Below the pieces are notes generated by a model that searched no databases, was not told the DNA's origin, and saw only the letters and a program-made list of their open reading frames with translations. From positions 1 through 10,081 of the forward strand of contig CAMUZD010000033.1 of the NCBI GenBank assembly GCA_947165115.1: a stretch of DNA of 10,081 bases, read 5' to 3'. This stretch comes from an uncultured Clostridia bacterium. Its GTDB lineage: Bacteria; Bacillota; Clostridia; Oscillospirales; Acutalibacteraceae. Of this stretch, positions 1-6,456 are shown piece by piece. Every line of letters starts with the position of its first letter. The first letter of the stretch is position 1. The translations under genes and the position numbers were made by a program.

Positions 1-603
1 CAGCTGCTGCATCCTTTTTCGATTGATTCTCATGTAGTCAAAAATGAGAGCGGTCTGTTTATCTTTTATTCAACCAATGACTTTGATGCCGAGAGACCGG
101 GAACCTATATTGTCGTTGACAGATTGCTCGATCCTTTTACTTCCGCGAGTAAGCCTCATACCGTTGTTGTTCCTACTCTTGATGAAGAAATATATATGCG
201 CGACAGGTATAAAAAAGGCACCCATTGGCATACCATTGAGGGCGCGTTTTATTTCAAAGAAGGGGACTGGCAGTATGTTATGTATTCCGGCTCCTGCTAT
301 CAGAATGAGCATTACTTTATTGGATATTCAAGAGCAAAAACAGATGAAACGGATCTGACTAAGATAAACTTTGAAAAATACCCTGATGATGATACTTACG
401 CTCCCATTTTCAGTTCAAATGAATGGGAGGAGGGCGCGGGGCACCATTCGATGATAAAGTATAACGGAGAATGGTATGCCGTATATCACGCCCGCAATCG
501 CGAGGCTGACGGCCTGAGCGGCGATCGCCGCAACGCCCGCATCTGCAAAATGTCCGTCTCGGACGGCATCATCAAAGCGCTCAGAAAGCAAAATGAAATA
601 TAA
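1..603 (+). CDS. Glycoside hydrolase family 43-like protein, C-terminal part (5' truncated by window edge)
   Basis: The frame is open from base 1 to a TAA at 601-603, giving the last 200 residues of a larger protein. It looks like the second half of a GH43 five-bladed beta-propeller, a family that cleaves arabinose, xylose, galactose or similar residues from plant polysaccharides. Seen here: an IDSHVV strand followed by GLFIFYST (D9 of the fragment fits the pKa-modulating Asp), HWHTIEGAFYF with E80 fitting the general acid, and a late GHHSM...WYAVYHAR block (H148/H149, H163, R165) typical of the last blade. The catalytic-base Asp should lie upstream, outside the window. No C-terminal beta-sandwich, carbohydrate-binding module or dockerin follows. 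A signal peptide cannot be judged. The gene converges on a GH5 glycosidase, which fits a polysaccharide-use locus. Family is fairly sure; substrate and subfamily are not. A GH32 or GH130-like propeller is less likely because their signature motifs are not seen. Confidence 0.8.
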   Translation, partial: QLLHPFSIDSHVVKNESGLFIFYSTNDFDAERPGTYIVVDRLLDPFTSASKPHTVVVPTLDEEIYMRDRYKKGTHWHTIEGAFYFKEGDWQYVMYSGSCYQNEHYFIGYSRAKTDETDLTKINFEKYPDDDTYAPIFSSNEWEEGAGHHSMIKYNGEWYAVYHARNREADGLSGDRRNARICKMSVSDGIIKALRKQNEI

Positions 604-604
604 A

Positions 605-638
605 CAAATGACCTTCATCATCAGATGAAGGTCATTTG
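605..638. terminator. Shared terminator hairpin between convergent GH43-like and GH5 genes
   Basis: A perfect 15-bp stem, CAAATGACCTTCATC paired with GATGAAGGTCATTTG, closes a 4-nt loop (620-623). It begins one base after the GH43-like stop codon and ends 4 bases before the GH5 stop. On the minus strand it is followed by a T-rich tail (TTTATATTT), so it suits the GH5 transcript best. On the plus strand the following sequence (AAATTTACAG) has only a weak T run. Confidence 0.85.
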
Positions 639-642
639 AAAT

Positions 643-2031
643 TTACAGTAAATCGCCGGTTTTGAGCTTTCTGAGCCAGTCTTTGATTGTCGTGATTACT
701 GCGTTGAATTTTTCGCTCTGCATGGCGCTTCTCTGCTCTTTTGAGCCGACAGTATCAATCAGGCCGAAGGTCATAAGGCAGGCTTTATCAACTGTTCCGT
801 CGGTGAAATTAGAAGCATAATCTGCAAATGTGTTTTTGCTGAACTTCTCGCCGTCTGTGCGGAGAACTTCACCGAATTTTCTTTGAAGTTCTTCAATACT
901 GTCGTTTTCGTATTCTATCTTTTCAATTGTTGAAGAGCCGTAGAGGAACCATGGAGATTTATCAGCGTCCGGGCCGGCTCCCTTATATGTCCAGGTGGTC
1001 CAGCTCATTCCTCTGTCGTTGAAAATTGAGAACAGATAACCGAATGTTGTAAGTCCGCGCGGATAAAACTCACCGATATAAAAAGGCGCATTGTATTTCG
1101 CGTCTCTTATTTCATTTACTTTACTGAGAATTGTGAAATTCGTAATATCGTAGAGATGCTCCTGATAAACTATATTCTCCCAGCCGTAAACATCTGGTGA
1201 AGCAATTGCCGACGGATCCCAGATGGCCTCCATGCTTATTATATGATCCGGATCAACGGCGCGGACAGCTTTATATAAATCATTGCTGAAATCCCAGAAT
1301 GTTTGCTGGAAGCTGCCGTCTCTTGTAATATTAGTGCCGAGAGGTTCATTCATCAGGTCATACATTGCAACAGCGGTCTCGCCTTTGTAATGTTTGGCAA
1401 GTTCGGTCCAGAAATCTATAACGACTTCTCTGTATCTTGCGCCCTTTTCTGTTGCGTCAAAGAGAGACATGGATTTTGACTGACCGCAGTGATCGTAGTC
1501 ATTCTGATATCCGGGCAGACCGTGAAGGTCGATAATCAAATAAAGGCCGTATTTTCTGCACATTGAAACTACTTCATCAAGTTCGCTGAAGTCAATCTCT
1601 CCGTCTGCAGTCCGATACCAGGTTCCGTTATCGTCGCTCTGGAAATTTCGATACCAAATCGGGAGACGGATTACATTCATGCCGAGATCGGCAACATTTT
1701 TATAGTCGATTTCAGTTATCCAGTTGCTTCTGTAAAGCTTGAAAAGCTCATGAACGGCTTCCTTGCCGAATCTCTCGACGAGTTTAAGATACACCTGCTC
1801 CTCTCCGGCGGGATTGGTATAGGGGCAGAACCAGTCTTCCATGATGCCCCAACCGCCGAAATTGGTGCCTCGGAGCACAATTTCATTTCCCTGAGAATCG
1901 AGAATTTTTTCTCCCTCGGTATGCAGAAGGGGGAGAGAATCACCTGCGTCCTCGGCAAATACCGGCAGATAAGCCGTAAGCATAATTATTGCTATAATCA
2001 CGGCCACTGCGGATTTTACAGTCTTTTTCAT
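643..2031 (-). CDS. Secreted glycoside hydrolase family 5 (cellulase/exo-glucanase-like)
   Basis: This 462-residue protein is predicted to be exported and to hydrolyse a beta-linked glucan or related polysaccharide by the retaining GH5 mechanism. Residues 1-26 form a signal peptide (MKKTVKSAV, a hydrophobic core, then VFA before E27, a type I cleavage site). The TIM-barrel motifs appear in order: RGTNFGGW (54-61), IRLPIW with R122, IDLHG with H170, YDLMNEP with acid/base E229 after N228, EHLY with H292 and Y294, YIGEF with nucleophile E321, and W347 near the active site. All expected catalytic residues are present. The N-terminal RGTNFGGW resembles the BglC/exo-beta-1,3-glucanase branch, but substrate cannot be assigned. 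Residues about 370-462 form a mostly helical extension I do not recognise; no dockerin or carbohydrate-binding module is visible. The ATG start is supported by GAAAGGG at 2040-2046, 8 nt upstream, and by the signal peptide. It is probably monocistronic, with its own promoter and terminator. Confidence 0.93.
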   Translation of the reverse strand: MKKTVKSAVAVIIAIIMLTAYLPVFAEDAGDSLPLLHTEGEKILDSQGNEIVLRGTNFGGWGIMEDWFCPYTNPAGEEQVYLKLVERFGKEAVHELFKLYRSNWITEIDYKNVADLGMNVIRLPIWYRNFQSDDNGTWYRTADGEIDFSELDEVVSMCRKYGLYLIIDLHGLPGYQNDYDHCGQSKSMSLFDATEKGARYREVVIDFWTELAKHYKGETAVAMYDLMNEPLGTNITRDGSFQQTFWDFSNDLYKAVRAVDPDHIISMEAIWDPSAIASPDVYGWENIVYQEHLYDITNFTILSKVNEIRDAKYNAPFYIGEFYPRGLTTFGYLFSIFNDRGMSWTTWTYKGAGPDADKSPWFLYGSSTIEKIEYENDSIEELQRKFGEVLRTDGEKFSKNTFADYASNFTDGTVDKACLMTFGLIDTVGSKEQRSAMQSEKFNAVITTIKDWLRKLKTGDLL

Positions 2032-2061
2032 TATGTCAGCCCTTTCATAATTTATAAAACA

Positions 2062-2090
2062 ATTATATATTCACAGGAATAAAAAGTCCA
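2062..2090 (-). promoter_or_regulatory. Predicted sigma-A promoter of the GH5 gene
   Basis: On the minus strand a TGGACT box (2085-2090, four of six matches to TTGACA) is separated by 17 bp from a perfect TATAAT (2062-2067). The start point would fall near 2055, giving a leader of about 24 nt that contains the GAAAGGG ribosome binding site. No catabolite-responsive element matching the usual consensus was seen between this promoter and the start codon. Confidence 0.7.
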
Positions 2091-2113
2091 TAGAATTTTG
2101 AAAAATCCTTTTC

Positions 2114-2141
2114 TTTACATTTTTAACGAATATGATATAAT
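2114..2141 (+). promoter_or_regulatory. Predicted extended -10 sigma-A promoter of the lipoprotein gene
   Basis: TTTACA (2114-2119, five of six matches to TTGACA) lies 16 bp ahead of a perfect TATAAT (2136-2141). The latter is preceded by TG in the extended -10 position (TGATATAAT). This is the strongest promoter-like sequence I found in the window. The start point would be near 2148, only about 10 nt before the ATG at 2158. Its -35 box is 23 bp from the -35 box of the divergent GH5 promoter. Confidence 0.75.
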
Positions 2142-2157
2142 TATTCCGGTGATTGTT

Positions 2158-2892
2158 ATGATTATAAGATTCAAATCTATACTATCTTTAATTCTTATTT
2201 TAATTTTGACAGGTGGGATGGTCATGCTTTTCGGTTCATGCGGCAGTGAAAAATTCAGCATAGATTACTGCGGACAGAAGGATTTTTATAAGGGCGCAAA
2301 GGATTCCTACCGTCACGGTCAGATGGTCGTTTTATACTATTATATTATTGCGACCGATACCGGTTATTCGTTTTATCTAGACGGTAAATCTATTAAGACC
2401 GAATACAGCGAAAAGAAAGGCTTTATTATCAGATTTGTTATGCCTGAGCGAAATGTTAAGCTCGAATGCAAATCACATAATTCAATGGAATATACCGGCC
2501 CTGATGAAGAAGAAACAATGCTCGTTGATTATTACTATGCCGTCACCGGCACGGAAATAAGCAGAGGTTATCTTGAAATGACGCTCTATTATAAAAGTGA
2601 GGATGAGGCTATTCTTAAAGTATATAATACCGATTCGGATGGTGAGGAAGAGACGGTAAACGAATATACTGTTCCGTATGAAGCTGTTGAAAATTGTTTG
2701 GAAATCGCCGATAAGTATAAGTTTGATAAATGGGATGAACTGGAAGATACATATCCGATTGACGGTGCTGTAACCGTAGTAAAATATTATAACGGCAGCG
2801 AATACATAAGGGTATCGACCGAGAACATGCCGGACGGCGGCGAAAGACAGCTTGATGAAATAGCGTCAATAATGAGAAATTATATTAAATAA
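2158..2892 (+). CDS. Putative lipoprotein of unknown function with beta-rich N-terminal domain
   Basis: This is a 244-residue protein predicted to be anchored to the outer face of the membrane. The N-terminus has a short basic start (MIIRFKS), a hydrophobic stretch, and FGSC with the lipidated Cys at residue 28. The lipobox is slightly atypical because Phe sits at -3. Residues about 33-110 read as a beta-rich domain with FYLDGK and a FVMPERNVKLE segment, resembling the 'FxMPxxxV' strand of bacterial surface repeat modules. Residues about 120-244 are a charged alpha/beta region with several YYxxxxE strands. I know of similar conserved proteins in gut Clostridia but no established function. An in-frame ATG at 2098 would give 20 more residues, but it lies upstream of the promoter at 2114-2141, so 2158 is preferred. 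GGTGA at 2148-2152 matches the distal part of the Shine-Dalgarno consensus. An in-frame GTG at 2149 is a less likely start. Confidence 0.75.
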   Translation: MIIRFKSILSLILILILTGGMVMLFGSCGSEKFSIDYCGQKDFYKGAKDSYRHGQMVVLYYYIIATDTGYSFYLDGKSIKTEYSEKKGFIIRFVMPERNVKLECKSHNSMEYTGPDEEETMLVDYYYAVTGTEISRGYLEMTLYYKSEDEAILKVYNTDSDGEEETVNEYTVPYEAVENCLEIADKYKFDKWDELEDTYPIDGAVTVVKYYNGSEYIRVSTENMPDGGERQLDEIASIMRNYIK

Positions 2893-2894
2893 AA

Positions 2895-2926
2895 AGAAGC
2901 TTGCAGACATAAATCTGCAAGCTTTT
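2895..2926. terminator. Bidirectional terminator between lipoprotein gene and addA
   Basis: An 11-bp perfect stem, AAGCTTGCAGA (2897-2907) paired with TCTGCAAGCTT (2914-2924), closes a 6-nt loop and can extend by a G-T and an A-T pair. T-rich tails follow on both strands (TTTTAATT on plus, CTTTTTATTT on minus). It sits 2 nt after the lipoprotein stop codon and 2 nt before the addA stop, so it can end both convergent transcripts. Confidence 0.9.
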
Positions 2927-2928
2927 AA

Positions 2929-5900
2929 TTATGCAATGGTTATTTCTTTGCCGAGTCTGAACGAATAAATGAGAGTCTGAGAAACTTCCTTGCCCATTAC
3001 CTTGGAGAGGCATTTTCTGTAAGTTTCCAGCTGGGGTGCGTATTCCTCAATTAACTGGTTCTCATTTTCCGCGTAATCGGTCTTGAAATCGAGAATAACG
3101 AGTTTTCCGCTCTCTTCAAATGCGCAGTCAATGACGCCTTCTATGATAACAACTTCATCTATAGAAGCTTTGCTATCTGCGTCGGGATAAAGGTCGGAAA
3201 CCGGAAGTGAAGCGGTAAACTGATATTCCCTGTAAACATTATCGGAATTCATAATGCGCTTAGCTATATTAGAATCAAAGAATTTTGAAATCAAGTCAAA
3301 ATCAAGGCAGTCCGCCTGAGATCGAGTGAGCTTGCCTTTTGAGAGAAGTTTTTCTGCTTCGGCTTTTGCATCTGTTGAGGCTTTAGTAAAATCACAGAAC
3401 TGCATGAATCTGTGAGTAGCCGTTCCCTTTTGAGCGCCGGTCAGTTTACCTCCGAGCGCAAATGCCGGAGTAGATGATGCAAAATATCTGCGGTTGAATT
3501 TCTTTTCGCCGAGGTTTGATGCGATTGCTTTTGCTCTGATTTTATTCAAAGATTCATAGGGATAGCGGTATTCAAGACGTTTTTTGATTTCCCCGAGCAG
3601 AACGGGATTTGCAGAATAAGTTTTTCTTTCTTCGGTTATTTCTTCTTCGTCATCTTCAAGCTCTTCGATTATATTGAAATTGATCCTGGTGTCGCATGAA
3701 TCAGAATACGTGTATTTGCCTTCTGTTGCATTTTTAAGAACGTGAGCATCTGGGTGGGAGATGAGTGCGCTGCCGATAATTTTCGCATAGCAATAGTAGC
3801 CTTCGGTTTCGCCGCTGTAAATGCTGTTATTTCCGGGCAAAACACCGTAAAGATTCTTGAGCGAAAAACCGTTTTTGACAGGGGAGGAAAGTATCATCAG
3901 CCGCTCCTTTGCTCTTGTCAGAGCAACGTAAAGATTCCTCAGTTCCTCGGAAATATTCTCGACTTTTTTGCTGTAACTTGCAAGCTCCCAGTAAAGGCTT
4001 TTGTATTTGATATTCTCTTCAATATATTTGAGTGCAAGCCCGGATTCGGGTGAGATTATTGCATCGGCATACTGATCTTTTGTATTGAATTTCCTTTCAG
4101 TGTTTGCGAGAATAACTATCGGAAACTCTAGACCTTTGCTCTTATGGATTGTCATCATCTTTACACAGTCTGAATCTTCACCAGAAGTCTTGGCTGATAC
4201 GGTTACATCTTTATCCTCAAGTTTCATCACAAATCGGACAAAGGGAGCAAGCCCTTTGATACCGGTGCTTTCAAAGCTGTTAGCAAGGTTTATGAAGGAG
4301 TTGATATTTGCGAGTCTTTCGTTCGGATTACGCATTTTGGATACTATCGCCCTGAGTCCAGTTTCGTCAATGATGTCCGCGGTGAATTCTCCGGCAGGTG
4401 TAACTGAGGCGATTCTGCGGAGTTTTTCAATTGCAGAAACGAATTCTTTTGCCTTTTTATCTCCGCTGTCTGCGTATTTCAATACACATTTGAAAAATCT
4501 ATCTTTTTCATTTGGCAATCCGGCTCTCATCAACGCGAGATCATCAGGCGTGAATCCGTAAACAGGGGAGATCATAACTGTAGCAAGAGCTATGTCGTCT
4601 GTCGGATTATCTATTACCCTTAGCAGGCATTTGATAAAATTGATTTCGGGTGAATTGATGAATGTTTCATCATTATCAGAAATATAAGGAATTCCGTTTT
4701 CTTCAAATACCTCTGCAAATATCTTTCCGCAGGATTTGTTCCTGTAAAGAATTGCAAAATCAGAATACTTAACATCCCTGGTTTTATCTCTGCCGTTTTC
4801 ATCCTTACCGATGACAATCTGCATTCTTTCTTCAAGTGCTTTTTTTATTTTCTTTATGGCGTAAAGAGCCTGATATCTGATATTCTCCTCGCTGTTTTCT
4901 CCGCAATTCAAATAATCAAATTCGATTTTGATATCAGGGGTTTTATCGAAAGGTGCAGATGGATAAAGGAATTCCCTTTCATCGTAATCAACATCGCCGG
5001 TATTCTCTGACATGACTTTTGAGAAAATATAATTTACGGTATCCGTAACTTCCTCTCGGCTTCTGTAATTGTTATTGAGATAAATTCTGTTTATGTCAGG
5101 ATGAAGCGTGGTATTGTCCCTGAGAGAAAGGAAAACTTCGGGCATGGCGTTGCGGAATCCGTAAATGCTCTGCTTGATGTCGCCGACAAGGAATCTGTTT
5201 TTATCATCTATTGAAAGAGCTTCGAATATCATATCCTGAGCCGCATTTACATCCTGATATTCATCAACGAAAATCTCTTTGTAATTCTCAGAGAGTACTT
5301 TTGCAAGCTCACTTCTGATAGGCTTTCCGCCTTCATTTCTGACCAACAGATTTAAAGTAAAATGAAGAATATCATCATAATAATATGCATTTTCGTTGCG
5401 CTTTATATCGTCAAGTATTTCTCTGAATCTGGTTACCGCTTTGATAAGCAATTCTGCTGAAGGTCTGACTTTATCCTTGAATGAGTCAACGTCCTGCTGG
5501 GTATAACAGAAACAATTTTTTTTCAAAGAGTTGACATAATCTTTTATTTCGTTTCTTACTCCGACTATAATGCTTTTTAAACCGGAATCGTCAATATTAA
5601 TATCGTTTCTTGAGAATTCGGCATCGGAAAAAGCTTTGCATATAGTTTTCCAGTCTCGGGTTTCTATTGCAGAGATAATACTGTTTAATGTTATACTGTT
5701 TTCTTCAAGTTTTCTTATTACTGTTTCAACTTTACCTTCGGCTGTTTTAAGTCTCTCGAAACAATAATCGATTTTATCATTGAATTCATCGAATCTGAGT
5801 CTTATGCGTTCAAACAGTTTTATAACCGCAGGATCATCGGTCAGCTTAATTATTTCATAAGGTTTTACAAGTGATAAAAGCCAGTCTTCTGGGAATATCT

Positions 5901-6456
5901 GCGCCATGGATTTATTGTATAAATCTATAATGATATCCTCGGTTTTCGAATCCGAATCATTGTTATTTAGAAGATCATTAAGCTTTTCGAATTCAACGCC
6001 GTAATCGTTATAGAATTCTTCCATAAGCTGAGATATAGCGTTCTTTTCAATCAACGATTTTCTTCCGGCATCAAGAATAGTAAAATCCGGAGATATTCCA
6101 AGCGCGTTGAAATTATCCCTTACAAGCGAAATTGCAAAAGAATCTATGGTGCTTATATTCGCAAAGGGGAGTTTGAATCTGCATTCCCTAAGATGCATAT
6201 TATCGGGATTTTCCGCAATCTTTTTTGTAAGCGCATCGGAAATCTTTTCCTTCATCTGAGAAGCGGCAGCCTTGGTGAAGGTGACTATCAGAAAATCTTC
6301 TATATTTGCCGGATTCGTTTCATCTGTGATTTCCCTGATGATTCTTTCAACAAGAACCGCTGTTTTGCCCGAGCCGGCAGCTGCGCTTACGAGAATGGTG
6401 CTTCCGCTCGATTGTATTGCTTCAAGCTGCTGATCATTCCAGCTGAATTTACTCAT
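2929..6456 (-). CDS. addA: ATP-dependent helicase/nuclease subunit A (AddA)
   Basis: AddA is the motor and one of the two nucleases of the cytoplasmic AddAB enzyme. That enzyme unwinds and trims double-strand ends and hands a 3' tail to RecA. From the start chosen here it has 1175 residues, close to the family's usual length of about 1200. Superfamily 1 motifs appear in order: NDQQ (7-10), Walker A SAAAGSGKT (24-32), VTFTKAA (58-64), VDEYQD (397-402), VGDIKQSIYGFR (424-435), NNNYRS (461-466), TIHKSKGLEF (769-778) and YVALTRAKER (843-852). The C-terminal RecB-like nuclease has GTATH with H1015, GVID with D1110, LDFKTD with D1123 and K1125, and QLETY with Q1142 and Y1146, so both activities look intact. 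The ATG at 6456 overlaps the end of addB by 8 nt and has GAGGAGG nine bases upstream. The longer reading from 6609 adds 51 basic residues, lies inside addB, and leaves the N-terminus unlike other family members. Confidence 0.97.
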   Translation of the reverse strand: MSKFSWNDQQLEAIQSSGSTILVSAAAGSGKTAVLVERIIREITDETNPANIEDFLIVTFTKAAASQMKEKISDALTKKIAENPDNMHLRECRFKLPFANISTIDSFAISLVRDNFNALGISPDFTILDAGRKSLIEKNAISQLMEEFYNDYGVEFEKLNDLLNNNDSDSKTEDIIIDLYNKSMAQIFPEDWLLSLVKPYEIIKLTDDPAVIKLFERIRLRFDEFNDKIDYCFERLKTAEGKVETVIRKLEENSITLNSIISAIETRDWKTICKAFSDAEFSRNDINIDDSGLKSIIVGVRNEIKDYVNSLKKNCFCYTQQDVDSFKDKVRPSAELLIKAVTRFREILDDIKRNENAYYYDDILHFTLNLLVRNEGGKPIRSELAKVLSENYKEIFVDEYQDVNAAQDMIFEALSIDDKNRFLVGDIKQSIYGFRNAMPEVFLSLRDNTTLHPDINRIYLNNNYRSREEVTDTVNYIFSKVMSENTGDVDYDEREFLYPSAPFDKTPDIKIEFDYLNCGENSEENIRYQALYAIKKIKKALEERMQIVIGKDENGRDKTRDVKYSDFAILYRNKSCGKIFAEVFEENGIPYISDNDETFINSPEINFIKCLLRVIDNPTDDIALATVMISPVYGFTPDDLALMRAGLPNEKDRFFKCVLKYADSGDKKAKEFVSAIEKLRRIASVTPAGEFTADIIDETGLRAIVSKMRNPNERLANINSFINLANSFESTGIKGLAPFVRFVMKLEDKDVTVSAKTSGEDSDCVKMMTIHKSKGLEFPIVILANTERKFNTKDQYADAIISPESGLALKYIEENIKYKSLYWELASYSKKVENISEELRNLYVALTRAKERLMILSSPVKNGFSLKNLYGVLPGNNSIYSGETEGYYCYAKIIGSALISHPDAHVLKNATEGKYTYSDSCDTRINFNIIEELEDDEEEITEERKTYSANPVLLGEIKKRLEYRYPYESLNKIRAKAIASNLGEKKFNRRYFASSTPAFALGGKLTGAQKGTATHRFMQFCDFTKASTDAKAEAEKLLSKGKLTRSQADCLDFDLISKFFDSNIAKRIMNSDNVYREYQFTASLPVSDLYPDADSKASIDEVVIIEGVIDCAFEESGKLVILDFKTDYAENENQLIEEYAPQLETYRKCLSKVMGKEVSQTLIYSFRLGKEITIA

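Noticed and set aside
44..358. A 104-codon plus-strand frame overlapping the GH43-like gene.
   Set aside because: It runs in another frame across conserved GH43 motifs, and its translation resembles no family I know.
4085..4561. A 158-codon plus-strand open frame opposite addA.
   Set aside because: It is a shadow of addA with a low-complexity Ser/Leu-rich translation and no recognisable domain.
5516..5523. An A8 run on the minus strand in addA, matched by another A8 run in addB (6840-6847), both reading AAA AAA AAT; considered as programmed slippage sites.
   Set aside because: In both cases the zero frame continues through conserved motifs to a full-length protein. In addA a -1 shift meets a stop after about ten codons. 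Lys-Lys-Asn runs are ordinary in AT-rich genes, and I saw no stimulatory structure.
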